Shown: in pieces, positions 1 to 12,100 of the stretch | Layout: each line of letters opens with the position of its first letter | Numbering within the stretch: the first letter of the stretch is position 1 | Assembly (NCBI GenBank): GCA_027946555.1 | Contig: JAPEVC010000017.1 | Location: 1-64,000 of the forward strand | Direction: 5' to 3' | From: Gnomoniopsis sp. IMI 355080 | Lineage: Eukaryota; Ascomycota; Sordariomycetes; Diaporthales; Gnomoniaceae | Length of the DNA stretch: 64,000 bases | Translations under genes and position numbers: made by a program | The notes under the pieces: model-generated | The model's database searches: none | What the model was told of the DNA's origin: nothing | What the model saw: only the letters and a program-made list of their open reading frames with translations

Positions 1-138
1 TCTTTGGATATGGTGAGGGATGATGATATATTTTTCCTGCACTCCTGGGAAAGGCCTTTTGGGAGGGACGGGTTCTATCTGAAGGCTGATCGGTCCCAGA
101 TTGTGTTGGTGTTTGGGAACCTTGAGCGAACTTTGTGA
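1..138 (+). CDS. C-terminal fragment of an unidentified protein (5' end outside window)
   Basis: Frame 1 is open from the first base to a TGA at 136-138, giving 45 residues rich in aromatic and charged residues (the stretch IFFLHSWERPFGRD lies in the middle). The composition reads like real protein rather than random translation, and the position at the window edge fits the tail of a gene entering from the left. It is too short to assign to a family. It could also be chance, since a 45-codon open frame is not rare. Confidence 0.4.
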   Translation, partial: SLDMVRDDDIFFLHSWERPFGRDGFYLKADRSQIVLVFGNLERTL

Positions 139-3100
139 TGTGCACGTGGTTTGATCAGTGCTTTGTGTGCTGCCTGCACACTTGCTAGCCACTACTGAGT
201 GCTTAGCCAAAACCTTCTTCCGGACGTGTAAGCCTCGTTTGTATCTTGATCGTGTGTGTCTGTTCTTGCTCCGTCTTTGGAAGGATTCAGGGTAGTGTCG
301 GTCCGTACGGGAGACATTTTGAACCCATCCGGATAGTCCCACTTTCCCAATATTGTTGAGCAGTCAAATGCGCCTCTCGGGGAGCCGGCCCTGCAAGAAT
401 GCACGAAAGACCAGGTCTTGCATCTGTGGCTTCAGCTTCGGTAGCAAAACAGTGCTCTGATGGAGGGTTGGGGGGGCGCTAACGCGGCGAATCGCAGTCA
501 TTCTTGGGACGTGACAGGTCCCAGAGAGCCGGGTCAGGTTTCAATCAGCCGTTGGTTTCGAGACACACTGCAAAGGCTATCATAGATCTGAGTCTAGAAG
601 AAATAGTCTCCATGAGGACCTAGAGCTCAGGGCGATGGCCTTTCGGAATGTCGGAGCGGACTGTCAGCCTCTAGAATCCTCTAGGCCGAGTTTGATGACA
701 TGAAAGGGACCTGATGTATAGATTGTCCTTTCGTGTATGCTTTAAGATGACATGTGTTCTTACAGCTGCATCCGGTGTAGCCGGATTGAACCTCATGGAT
801 TCAGTGTGATCGTGTTTGATGCATGAAAGGGTAGTAGACAATAGGAAGCCCATAGGAAGCCCATCGGTGTAATACCTGAGTTTCTCCGTGGAATTTAACA
901 CTATGGTCAAGGATTATACCTATGCAGGCCCTGATGGTTCGTGGAGGGTCCCGTCTGGGGAAGTGGGGACCAGGTGTGGAGGTCTGACCCTAGTATCGAA
1001 AGACGTACTCGTCTCAATTCTTCGTCCTTCCTACCCGAAAACATTCATGACTGGGCGGGATTTGACTTCCGCAAATCTGTTCTTAGATACGCTACGTACC
1101 GACTAGTTATGACTTTCTAGAGTCATATTTACGGTTCATAGCAGGACATGGTGAAAGACATCTATAGGAAAAGAACAACGCGAGTGCCCCCTGGGGACTA
1201 TAAGACTCTCGAACTTTTAATGCAAACTTCATCTTAATTGTAACAGGCTCTTAATGTCAAGGACTCAAGTGAAGCTGGAGAAGGTTTGCTCTGAAGACCA
1301 ATTTCCTTTTGACGGGCCTAGCATGACTCCGAGTCAACCTTATTATGTTCAACGAATGACTGAATACATTCACGATCCTTCTAGTTGCAATGAGTTTCTT
1401 AATTCCGGTTATACCTCGTTCGAGGTACCGCTTATCAAATACCTGTATTATGGAAACCAGCACCTTAAAATTGTATGTCAGACTATAAGCCAGGGAACTC
1501 TAGTAGGTGTCGTTGTAATCTTGTACGGAATAACCACGTAATAAAATGGTCAGCGTTGGTGAACTCAGCACCGACCTAGACAAAGCAAAGGCAACTAGAA
1601 ATGGTGACTACAGTCAGTCATATCCAGTGACGTCTACCCCAACAGTCAACATCTTGCCCTCCCGTCTCCGTCCCTAGTCTCAAGTAGTGTTTTATAGACG
1701 GCTATATTGCCACTCGTTTAGCTACTGTTGCCTCCTAATTATCGTAGAAAAATTACCGGGAAATAGGGTGCCTCAGTCGTGTAAGTAACAGCCGATCAAA
1801 ACAAATTTTGAGCCACATTAATTTTTTATCCACCTGCAGCTTGAACCACACTGAATTCAAAGCTGATAATCATAGCTGGTCTATCTATTGATCACAGGTA
1901 AATCATAGTATATTTATATCTACACCCGAACTAATTACCAACGTTTTATAAGTAATAACGAGGCACTTGCTCAAACCCCATTGTTCAACATGGGACTGCT
2001 AGTCGCTATGACTGCACACAGCAACGTTGAACGGAGCGAAGAGAGGAGAGAAAGAGAGGGCAGGGGGTGGGGGGAAGAGAGGGCACAAGTGTATATAGAC
2101 GATGGATGTATACCTATATATATATATATATATATATATACATGTGTGTGTGTGTGTGCATGTGCTAATGCTACCCCTTTGGAAGTAACCTTTCTTTTTG
2201 AAAAAGCCGTACTGGCACCCTTCCCCGACTTAACTACTGGCAGATTCTCAGTCAAGTGCCTTCATCGCCTGTCTGCTTCAACAGTGGTCTCAAGATGCCT
2301 GTGGCATGAGCTCGAAATATACCTAGGTATAGAACCAGCGTTCGAACTTAGTGATGGTCAAGAAACAGTCCTATTCCTTCGCTTGGGTAAGGAGCACCAG
2401 CTGTTGATCCATTAATCTTTTTGGATTTTTCGTGTCGTGTCAGCGAGGTCCTGAAACAAGAATCGGAAATTATCGAGTTTTCTTTAGGGGGGCCGCAATT
2501 GGTTTTAAAGGGCAGATGTATCTTATCTTAATCTCCTCTCAACGCCCCGGATACTGAGTATGCCGCGCTGCTCGAGGTGGATACAAGAAGCCAAAACTAA
2601 CGCGACCTTTCTCGTAATTTGCTAACCCTCGTCTTGATCCATGTCGAGATGTCCGGGGAAAACTGTGTCGCCCTGTCAGACTTCGCGTCGCCTCGTGTCG
2701 TAGGGATGTGATGACAGTTGGGATCCCGAGTGGACCTCAAGCCCAACAGGGCTTGATCCATCACGTCGGTTAGGACTGCTGAACGCCTGAACACAGAAAC
2801 TTTGTCGTCTGCCGCACTGATACATGATAACTCGTCTTCCCTCTCCTTCCTCCCTCACCCGATAAGTTCGGGTCCATTTGATCAATGGAGATCATGGAAC
2901 TCCACATGATCGTCTTTCCCGAGAACCTGAGCCCTAAGGGGCTCAGTGTGGGTTCGACATTCACCAACGTCTGCAGGGCCATGACTCGTCATCTGGCAAC
3001 CGAAGTCATCACCGCAACAGTTTCAATCTCTTGGCTGTGTTTTTACCCGTTTTCACGACCTTGAAACATGGGGAGGTCCACTTCTGGGGTGGCTTTGATT

Positions 3101-3290
3101 GCTTGACATCGGGCGAACGTACAAATGGAGCGGAGCGATCGAGTGGTTTCTCAACGTTTTTCTCTAGTCTATGGCAAGTATGTCGCGTGCTTTCCAAAGT
3201 TTCTGGTCACCTGGACCTTGAGGCTTGGAACTATACACCCACTTGTCTACTATTCTTCTTGAAACAGCGCAGTGCGCCTTGACGTCCATC
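139..3290. other. 3.15-kb stretch without a convincing gene
   Basis: Several ORFs of 60-144 codons occur, but they overlap on both strands, have irregular composition and show no domain I recognise. The one notable element is a TA/TG microsatellite near 2115-2164. The last few hundred bases presumably hold the promoter and 5' UTR of the membrane-protein gene that starts at 3291. Confidence 0.5.
2115..2164. repeat. Compound (TA)n-(TG)n microsatellite
   Basis: An uninterrupted alternating TA tract of about 26 bp is followed by CA and a TG tract of about 14 bp, ending in CATGTGC. A 144-codon ORF that runs through it (1981-2415) encodes runs of Ile-Tyr and Cys-Val and is an artefact of the repeat. 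Confidence 0.9.
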
Positions 3291-5534
3291 ATGGACCGGC
3301 CGGTTCGGTTTAGCGAGTACGATTCGAAAAGATACGAGGCCTCCTACCAGTACGAGGCCTCCCGTGGCAGGTCGAACACGGATGCTACGGCAAGTCGAGC
3401 AATAACTCTCGACGAGTTGCATGCGTGGACGAAGCAGCAAGAATGGTGTGAGCGCAGAAGCACAAAGACCTTTGGAGATAGGCGTCACCGAGCCGCAACG
3501 GAAGATTTCACAGAATGGCCGAGCATCAGGATAGAGGAGCCAGCAAGCGCTCCAAAATACAGCGAAGCACCACATTCGGAGTCTCGATTCAATCACAACT
3601 TTCTGCACCCGCCGCCTTCGAACCGAGACAGTTACTTTGGACCACCCCCGTCTGAGCAGACTGATGGCAATGGCACGCCACCACTGCGACGTCGATCAAC
3701 CAAACGTATGAGTGCTGTAATAGATCTTCAAGAGAGCAGTCGCTTCGGCTGGTGGACCCCCGGTCTGCTGCTCGCCACTGTTGTGATGGTTACGATCACT
3801 GCAATGTACGCGAATGGCTCAGTCAAGACTCTGATGCAGGAAAGGTTTTTCACGAATTCTTCATCGAACGCCATCTTGGTACTGCGGATCCTAACGGAAG
3901 CATGCGCTCTCTTGTTGGCTGCGTTGGTTGTCCTGGTCGTGGAGGACCTTCAGTGGGCTCTCGCGTCTCGCCCTCAAGGCGTCAGCCTGTTGCACTTTGT
4001 TGGTCTCGACGCTGGAACGGGCATGTGGGGATTAATCCGTCTTTTATTGACGGCGGATTGGAGTGAAAAGTACTCGAGCCTGTTCCGGCTTCTGGTCATC
4101 TGCACCATCCCTTTGCCTGGTATCATTCTCATGGGAGATATCACACTCGAGCTTGTCTTTTTCCCCCAGCATACCTACCCTGTGTCCGCTGGAATCGACC
4201 AGTTCAACTCATCTTTGATTTCCGAAGTTGACGACACGATACTCACAGCCTTGTTGGTCTCGATGGGCAGTCCTTCCTGGTCAAGTAAAGATACTTGGAG
4301 CCTGGACCCGCTTGGGCCTGAGTATGGACGATGTACCGTGTCCAATACTGACAAATCTTGGACCGCTTGCGCCGAGTCACATATGCTAACAGGAGGAGTT
4401 CTGGGCATCGCACCGCAATCCGATAATCTAACTGTCTACCCAAAATCGACAGCATATGTTGTGCCGCGTACACGCACTTTGCAATTGGAATATGGTACAG
4501 TGCATGACATCGAGGGCCTTTACAATAACGGGACATGCTATATGGTTGGTGCTAGCTACGCGGCATCATACTGGTGTACTGCCACGGGAGATGACAATGG
4601 ACTTCTATTCGGTGAGTAGTTTACCTGTTTCTCTTCTTTTGTTTTCTTTTTTTCTTTTTTCAAACATCCCGTCGCATCTTGCAAACTGACATTGCAAGGC
4701 TCTTCCTATTGTCCGCTGGCTACCCAATTCAAGGGGAGTTGCCTCAACGACACAAGCTGGACCAGTCCATTGCAGATTGTGTCTTCACTCTTCGTGTTCA
4801 AGCGTTACGCTACTGTCAATTATGATCGCGGAAACTTCTCTGTACTATCGGTTACAGATCTTTCGCCGCCCGAGCAAGAGATCATAGAACTAGATGACTA
4901 CATGACGGCTCTCTCCGCGGTGGTACCTGGCTTCAAGTCGACGGATGATACAGGGAGAAGTTCAAGCAACGTCACAAAAGGTGACAACTCAGCTCTCGCC
5001 ATCTACGCCGTGAGCGCGCTGCCCGTCAATGATAACCAAGTAGCCAGGACAATGTCCCTCTCCGCCGTCCGCAAGGCCATGTCCGTGCCATTCAACTACT
5101 TCCATGCAAACTACTTTAATAGCGAGAATATCTTCGAAGTCACCGGTCCTCGCACCGGCCTGAGCGAGGACATGTACACCAAGATGTCGCTTGCCATTGG
5201 AAGCCGCCAGGTCCTTGCAGGTCAGATCAGTAGATGGGCGTTCGGACTGTTATGTGGGATCCTGCTGGCGCTCAGCGCGGCGACCATAATTGTTACGGCG
5301 AGAATTTGCGAGCGAAGGCCACAGCGATGTGGCTATCCCACATTGGATTTCGCAGCGGTTTGTGCAGTCAAGGGCGGCATTCCCAGACCACCCTCGTCCG
5401 AGTCGGAAGAGGAGAATAGGTCGAGCAAGACGGGCGCAAGAGGGCTCCACCGCAGCCTTACATCGTTGGGCATGAAGCCTGGAGCCTTCCAGGTCGCGAG
5501 CAGGATCAAAGGGGAGAAAGTAATGCTGGGATGA
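3291..5534 (+). CDS. Fungal multi-pass membrane protein of unknown function
   Basis: Two exons, 3291-4611 and 4699-5534, joined across an 87-nt GTGAGT..AG intron that preserves frame (phase 1), give 718 residues. Residues 1-150 are polar and Pro/Ser-rich, presumably cytosolic. Hydrophobic segments lie near residues 153-173, 193-220 and 267-290, then a large polar region with Asn-X-Ser/Thr sites and scattered cysteines (about 300-615), presumably outside the cytosol, and a last hydrophobic segment near 619-643 before a basic Ser-rich tail. The arrangement of three N-terminal helices, a big glycosylatable loop and one C-terminal helix resembles a class of uncharacterised ascomycete membrane proteins. 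I do not recognise a named domain. The ATG at 3291 was preferred over an upstream in-frame non-ATG start because the residues before it look like leader sequence. Confidence 0.8.
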
Positions 5535-5996
5535 TCGCCAATGGTGGGTAAAGTGTACCAAGACCGGGAACACGACAATATCTTACTGCTTCACTTCTTG
5601 TGTATATGTTTAATTTTTAAGAATCGCTGAACATCAGACAAAGTCAAGTCGGGCTAGATTCCTTGATACTCTTGGCTTCTGCACTCTTCTGCACTCCTCA
5701 GGAATCCCAGACACTTTATATAGTAATTGAGCAGCGTGCCAAGATTATCATAACAAGGCTTTCTGGCTATCATTCTTCTTGGGTGCCTATAGTTTCACCT
5801 TTGACTCCAAAGCCCCTGAGACCCAGCGTTTCGAAACACCACTTCCGCAACCGTGCACATCAATGGGCTAAGACGGGATCAGCGGCAAAATGAATTCAGA
5901 CCGTACAACTCAAACTCATACCTTGTTCCTTTAGTAGATCTGGATTGACTGATTGACTGATTGATTGATTGACTGATCTATATACAAAAGCCTATC
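5535..5996. other. 462-bp intergenic region
   Basis: It carries the 3' UTR of the upstream membrane-protein gene and the promoter of the SDR gene. The only feature seen is the GATT/GACT tetranucleotide repeat at 5943-5978. Confidence 0.6.
5943..5978. repeat. GATT/GACT tetranucleotide repeat just upstream of the SDR start codon
   Basis: About nine 4-bp units alternating GATT and GACT end roughly 20 bp before the ATG at 5997, so the repeat probably lies in the 5' UTR or core promoter. Such tracts change length easily. Confidence 0.85.
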
Positions 5997-7457
5997 ATGT
6001 CGTTAACAGAGAAGTGGTCACAGAAGCTTTGGGCCGGTAAGGGCAAGGAACCCGAGGCCGCGTCCATGATGATGCACGTCGACACAGAGGAGCCTCCTAA
6101 CCGACCTCCACCTCCGCCACCTCTCCGGATGCCAGACGACGATGAGCTCAATCCGTATGAGGACAGTCGTTTTGAGACCGATCCCTTCTATATCAGCTCG
6201 CCGGAGCAAGTCACCAGCCCTCCCTCCTTCTCCGAGGCGCTCATGGCAGCTTCGCCTCAGAGCCCTCCCCTCTATGCGCCTTACTCGACGGAAGCAGAGC
6301 AGCCACCTCACTCCCGCTCTCTCACAAAGAGTACTTACGAGGACAAAATTCACCCAGAGAAATTCCAGGCCGAGAAAAGATACTCAGACGACCCCCCCTC
6401 AGCTGCTGAAGAGGAAGCACACGACTACAAAGCAGCAGCAGAAACAGCAGCATCAATCGCGCCAGTCGATGAGCAGGAGGAGTCCGAAGATGAAGACATC
6501 CCGGACCAGCCACCTATCATCCTCATCACCGGTGCTGCCTCTGGCTTAGGCCTGGCCTTATTTCAGCACTTCTCTGCCCGGGAACCTACCTCGCCCGAGC
6601 ATCACAAGTACGACGTTGTGGGCGTGGACAAGATAGCCTGGCGCCTACCCGGCAAAGGGTTCCAGTGGCAGACCGATATTGGAAAATGCGGCAAATACGT
6701 CCAGCTGGATGTCACCGCCTCCCTCAAGCGCCTTGACAACTTCGCCACCACTTACCTCTACTCCACCCTCCCCTCGGCCAAGACAGGCAAAAATCGCAGG
6801 TACCCACGCCCCGTCTCCCTTCTCATCCACTGTGCGGGCGTGCGCGGCCTCGTACCCGCCGTCGCGGCCGCCATGCCGGGCAACGTGGGTGCCGCCGAGA
6901 CCTTGGACGTGATGGATGCCGACACGATGCGGCGCGCGTACGACGTAAACGTGGTCGGTACGCTGCAGCTGATGCAGACTGTGATTCCGCACCTGCAGCT
7001 GTACGCGGACGTCGTCAAGGAGCGGCAGGACGAGGTGGCGGCAGCGTTTGGCGGCACTACGGAATGGCTCGACCAACTGCGGATGCAGGGCAGTCGGGCG
7101 TCGCTACAGATCACACGACCGCTTCCGCCGCGGGATCCGCCTGCGAGGGCGGTGGTCATGGGTAGTCGTATGGGGAGCATAGGTGCCAACGAGGTAGGAG
7201 GCGGGTATGCTTATCGTGCGAGTAAGGCAGCGCTGAATGCCATACTGAAGAGCATGAGCGTGGATGTGCCTGATGTTTGTTTTGCGAGTGTCCATCCGGG
7301 GCGTGTGGAGACTGGATTGGTGAAGGAGAAGGAGGAGGGGGCCGCTAGTGTTGAGGAGTGTCTCGAGGAGCTACTGCCGTTGATAGAGAAGCTCGGCGAC
7401 GGCAAGCTTGCGAGTGGATGTTTTGTGGACAGGTTTGGGGATGCGATCACGTGGTGA
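5997..7457 (+). CDS. Short-chain dehydrogenase/reductase with long disordered N-terminal extension
   Basis: Intronless, 486 residues. Residues 1-170 are disordered and rich in Pro, Ser, Glu and Gln, with a seven-proline run near residue 40 and a PPLY (PPxY) motif at 90-93. The Rossmann fold follows: the cofactor motif TGAASGLG at about 178-185, an HCAG variant of the NNAG motif, a Gly-Ser pair upstream of the active site, and the catalytic YxxxK at Tyr406/Lys410 (context AYRASK). The classical SDR core is normally about 250 residues, so the N-terminal half is extra. NAD(P)(H)-dependent oxidoreduction is expected; the substrate cannot be read from sequence. The C-terminal PGRVETGL pattern is typical of classical SDRs. 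Confidence 0.9.
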   Translation: MSLTEKWSQKLWAGKGKEPEAASMMMHVDTEEPPNRPPPPPPLRMPDDDELNPYEDSRFETDPFYISSPEQVTSPPSFSEALMAASPQSPPLYAPYSTEAEQPPHSRSLTKSTYEDKIHPEKFQAEKRYSDDPPSAAEEEAHDYKAAAETAASIAPVDEQEESEDEDIPDQPPIILITGAASGLGLALFQHFSAREPTSPEHHKYDVVGVDKIAWRLPGKGFQWQTDIGKCGKYVQLDVTASLKRLDNFATTYLYSTLPSAKTGKNRRYPRPVSLLIHCAGVRGLVPAVAAAMPGNVGAAETLDVMDADTMRRAYDVNVVGTLQLMQTVIPHLQLYADVVKERQDEVAAAFGGTTEWLDQLRMQGSRASLQITRPLPPRDPPARAVVMGSRMGSIGANEVGGGYAYRASKAALNAILKSMSVDVPDVCFASVHPGRVETGLVKEKEEGAASVEECLEELLPLIEKLGDGKLASGCFVDRFGDAITW

Positions 7458-9147
7458 AGCTGCATCGACGCCTCGAGGGCGTCCAGGAGGAAAGATCAAG
7501 AGAGGCGAGAAATGTCATCGATACATCGAGCCGGGGAGTCTGGGCCAGGAAGCCTTCAACACCGACATAGGATCGGTGACAAAACTAATGCATTGGGTGG
7601 CGAAGTTGATGTATTCCTGTCTCTACATATTGGCGTTAAGGTAAAACACACAAGACACTTAATTACTGGATTCAACTTTCACGATCTTATTTCCACCGCG
7701 AGCATCAGCGCCGTAGACTTCCGAGTCCTGCATATAGGGTTCAATCGGGCGAGCCACTTTCATTAGCGAATACTCGCGATTCTATAAGGCTTATACCTCC
7801 AAACTGCTCCTGCCTATAAGAGTTCTTGCTATATGAAGGATTTAATAGTATAAAGGGTACCTAAGAATGTAAATGGTCTGTAGCCGTAGACCTTTTATCG
7901 AAGCCGGAATCTTTATCATCGCGAAACCTTTAGCTTTGTAAACATTTATAAGACTTCATTCGAAATAGTAAATTGAGGTAGAAAAATTTACCGCTGTAGA
8001 AATGATTCCTAATTATGAATATTATACCCCCAGTTCTCTTGCCCTATATGTAAGAATGGCAGCGACAGCAGCGATCTTTAATTTATTTCAACTCTTAAGT
8101 AGCTAACGAAGATACATTCAGGCTTTCCGCCATGCTCTTGCCCTCGACGTCGGACGAGCAGGTGCCCTGGCGTTTGGTTATTCTCCTTCGTTCGATAGTA
8201 GAACAAACTTTCGATAAAGAATTCTGGCCCTACTATAGAATTTGAAAAATAAAACTTGAGCGCCGTAGACCATTCATTCGAGATAGAGATTAGACAGTTA
8301 TAACCGGTGAACTTCATACTTACGGCCTGAAGCGCTTGATAGATACAAAGCCTTTACGAAGGTTGCAGTCAGCCTTCATGAACTTCGCCGCACCCCCATA
8401 CAGTGGTCCTCCTCACACTTGAGGTCGCTGCGTGTGTGGGCACCCTCGCCGCAGTCGTAGCGGCTTTGTCGCTCACCCATCTGCGATGACGGTGACAAGC
8501 AGGGTTTGCCAAGGCTTGCTCAATATCCTCCTTCACTCACACTTCACACAGCAGTATACCTGACTTGAAAGGCAGCTTGATAAGAGACAAAAGTGGTGAT
8601 GCAAGTACAATTTGCCGAAACAAGAAGTAAAGTGACTACTATCTCCATAACTCTCCACACACACGACACGATTGACACGGGACACGCACACATCTCTACC
8701 ACACCGCTTAACACCATACAGTATCAAGGCTCTTCTTCCAACCAACAGCGAGTCGTCAGCACCAAAGGGGAGAAAGAAAAACGACCGACGATGTGACGGC
8801 ACCCAGCCGCCCGCTCACTCAAGAATGCTTCGCGATGCTTGACTTGATGGCGACAAAAAGCAAAATCACAAAACGTACGATACGTTCTTCAGCTCCGTCG
8901 CTCGTCCACCCTCATCCTCATAACCCGCGCCACGTCCAGCGAAGCAGCACTACCAAGCACTTCTCTGCGGGCTCCTCTGTGGGCTATTCTGCACACTACC
9001 AGGGTATGACCCAACGATCTGGTGACTCCGAGTCGTTCTCTTGGATACCCTCGCTGACGACCTTGTGGGCGATGAGCTCTCGCGCGATCCACAGCCAGGG
9101 CACCAGTTCCCAGTGCAACGCATCGGGATTGACGGTTGGCCAATCTC
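7458..9147. other. 1.7-kb intergenic region between SDR and Bbc1 3' ends
   Basis: Convergent gap. The middle (about 7640-8340) is AT-rich and looks RIP-mutated (listed separately). The part from about 8620 to 8720 is CA-rich. No credible gene was seen. Confidence 0.6.
7640..8340. repeat. AT-rich, RIP-like degenerate repeat island
   Basis: Base composition changes abruptly: TA and AA/TT steps are dense and CG/CA-rich words are sparse compared with flanking DNA. The word GCCGTAGAC occurs three times (about 7710, 7882, 8261), two of them within GCGCCGTAGAC, and CATTCGA-containing words recur, suggesting decayed copies of one repeat. A 79-codon minus-strand ORF (8078-8317) is the longest open frame and shows no recognisable domain. 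Repeat-induced point mutation of an old transposable element is the likely explanation, but no terminal repeats or transposase remnants could be identified. Confidence 0.5.
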
Positions 9148-12100
9148 CTAGTTCTGGCCCTCCCAGCCGACCCAGCTGCGCGGCATGACGCGCCATATCT
9201 TCACCTCGCCAGATCGCAGGTCATCGAGCTTGAAGCTCTCCATCTTGACCTTCTTAGATTCGCGGCCCTGCTCCCATGCGCGCACTTTCTTCTTGGTGCC
9301 GTCCCACTCCGCTACAACGCCCACGTGGTCTGGCTTGCCAACTTCCGCGCTGTACTTTGCGTGCATTGGCCCGTGCTTGCCTTGGAACTTGGCGTTGCGG
9401 ATGCTGATGATATCACCAGGCCGGATTTGATCAGTTTGCGTGGTGCTAGCATTGGCGAGGTTGGAATAGACGAGGGCGCCGTACGCGCGTGTGCCAACGG
9501 GCAGAAGGGCGTCCTTGAAGGGTTTGAGAAGCTCCAAAACAAGACCCTGTGGGGTGCCATCTCCGACCACGGTCTCCTTGATTTTATTCACAGCTTCCGA
9601 GATTGGCCGTCCGAAACGCTCATATGATTCCTCCAGCTGGTCTTGGCGCAGGCTGCGGGGCGGACCCTCGTGGCGCTGCTCCAAATGAACATCGTTGGCG
9701 TCCTGCGGGTTAAAGTGCACAGTGATGACGGTCTGTGAATAGTCTTGGTACAATACGTAGATATCGCGAGTAGTCTTCTGCCCAGGCTGTGTGGACTCCT
9801 CCGACTCTGTGAAAAGGTCCTTGCGACCCTGCAGCTGTGGTGGAAGACCGTTTGGCTGCATCCACCATCCAGATTGAGGAGCCAGGTCGATGTCATTAGC
9901 GACATGGCTAGTATCCATAGATGGCCTGTTTAGCATGTCCATTGACCGTCGACTTGGACGTGAGTCCATGGAAGCGCGGGGTGCAGGAGGTGCTCGACCC
10001 CCGGGAGGTGCAAGAGGAGTCTGTTGGTAAGAAGACTCGCCAGCATACGAGTCCTGCGAAGGAGCATGCGAAGGACGTCGTGGAGGAGGTGGAGGCTGAG
10101 TATAGGAAGGCATTGTGGGGACCTTCGGAGACGTTGCAGCATAGTTGAACGGGTCATACTCGTCAGTTTGCGAAGTATCTTTTGGTGGGGCCGGCGGCGG
10201 CGGCGGAGGAGCCGCTCGGGGTGCATCAACAGATCGCCGAGTATCTGGCTCTGGGGGTGGTTGACTGGGCAAAGGTGGCGGAGCTCGGGGGGCAGCAGCC
10301 GAAGGTATAGGAGGCGGCATTGAAGGGGGAGCCACAGTTGGCGACGCAACCGACAGCGTGTCCTCGATGCTAGACTCTCGCCCATGCTTCAAAGCATCCT
10401 TGTGGGGAACGGAAGAGCCAATATCAGTGTCATAATCACCTTCGTAATCTGTGCCTTCCTCATCCCCTGCCATGTCATTGCTCGTAGAAGTACGAGGCAG
10501 GCCGCCGGGTGGAGGAGGCGGAGGGGGCCGAGTTTGCGACGGTGGTGCTGCAGCAGTCCCAGGCACAGGTGGTGGAAGTCTGCTAGCCCTCTTATTTGAT
10601 GGTGGCGAGATTGGGGTGGCATCGTCGTTATGGAACTTGGGGGACTTTGGCGACCGAGGAGAAGTGGGAACAGGCGGCGCAGGAGCGGACACAGGAGGCA
10701 GAGGCGGTGGCGCCCGGGTCGCAGGAGGCTCTTCACCTCGTGGCGTCTCCGCAGGCTCGTTTGCCCCCGATAGCTCGTCTCCAGATTCGGAGCCTTCGCT
10801 TTCAGGTGCAGGAGGAGGTGGTGGAGGAGGTCGGGCTTCAAATTGTTAGCTTGTTGTCTGTCATACAAAGAAAACGAGTGGTACGTACACTCAGCGGGAA
10901 TTGGTGGTGGAGCAGGACGTCCACCAGGAACAGGAGGCGCACCACCAGCGGCAGCACCTGGAACTAAGAAATCGGTCAGCTATCAGTTTGAATGCAAAGG
11001 TTGCGATTTCGAGAGGATTCTTACCACTTGGTGGACTGCGTGGTGTAGGCAGTTGTTCCTCTGCTTCCTCGGCCGCGGGCTCTTTCTCTGCTTGCTTAGG
11101 ACGGCCCATACCCGGCAGCGCCATCATGGTCGGAACAGGAGGAGCAGTGCGAGGCGAAGTAACCGACTGAGAGTCTTCGCTTGTACGCGCCTTCTCAGAA
11201 GACGCGGAGGCTTTCTTCTTTTTAGGCGGCAAAGTCGGAGCACCGGCGCCAGGCATTGGCATACCAAACATGCCTGGCATACCCATACCACCACCCAGCC
11301 TGGCCATGCGAGCGCGAAGCTCTTCTTTGCGGCGAATTTCCTGCGCCTCCTCATCTTCTTCATCTTCTTCTTCCTCATCTTCTTCCTCGGCTTCTTCAGC
11401 TTCCGCAGCTGCTGGGGCACCACCTGTTGCCAAAGACCCTCGAGACGGACGACGTGGCTTCTCATCGCTATCCTCGCGTTCGGTAAGCTCTTCTTCCTGA
11501 TTGTCTGTGGTTTCCCCTGCACCGGACATGTCCGCCTCGTTTCCGTCCCTGGGTTCGGGATCAGTGGAGGGCTTCCGACGAGGTTGAGCCGGGACTCTGG
11601 GAGGACGTGGTTCGTCAAGAGAAGCTTCGCCGGTCGTCTCGCCGGTGTCGTGGCGCTCCAAAGGTGCCGGAGAGTCAACATCTTCATCGGCAGCACTTTC
11701 AACAGCAGATTCCTGGCTGAGCATCCTGGGCTTCGTTGCTGGACGCTTCGGCTTCTCCTTCTTGGCTGCAGCTTCTGCATGCCTGGCAGCCTGTTCCTGC
11801 TGTTGCCTCTGAAGAAGAGCCATACGTTCCTTCAAGCTCATCGGCTTGGGTTCGTCTTCGTTGGCCTCATTTGTCTCTGTGGGAAGAAGACCAGCCTTTT
11901 GCGCATTTTCCGTGTTCTCAGCCTCCCTCTCTTTGATCTCAGGATCCTCTTCGCGTCGGTATACAGGAGCGACAGGCGCATTTCGCTGGGTAGGGACATA
12001 AGTGTTTCCTTTAGGAGGTGGGGCGACGAAAGGCTTCTTGATGAAGGACGCGCTGCCACCAGAGCCTCCGAGACCGCTAGGCTTGAATGGGGCGATCGGG

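Noticed and set aside
1254..1541. 95-codon plus-strand ORF overlapping an antisense ORF
   Set aside because: No domain, mixed composition and an equally long ORF on the opposite strand; no supporting context.
1981..2415. 144-codon ORF across the TA/TG microsatellite
   Set aside because: The length comes from the repeat encoding Ile-Tyr and Cys-Val runs.
8078..8317. 79-codon minus-strand ORF in the RIP-like island
   Set aside because: No transposase or reverse-transcriptase motif could be recognised; treated as part of the degenerate repeat.
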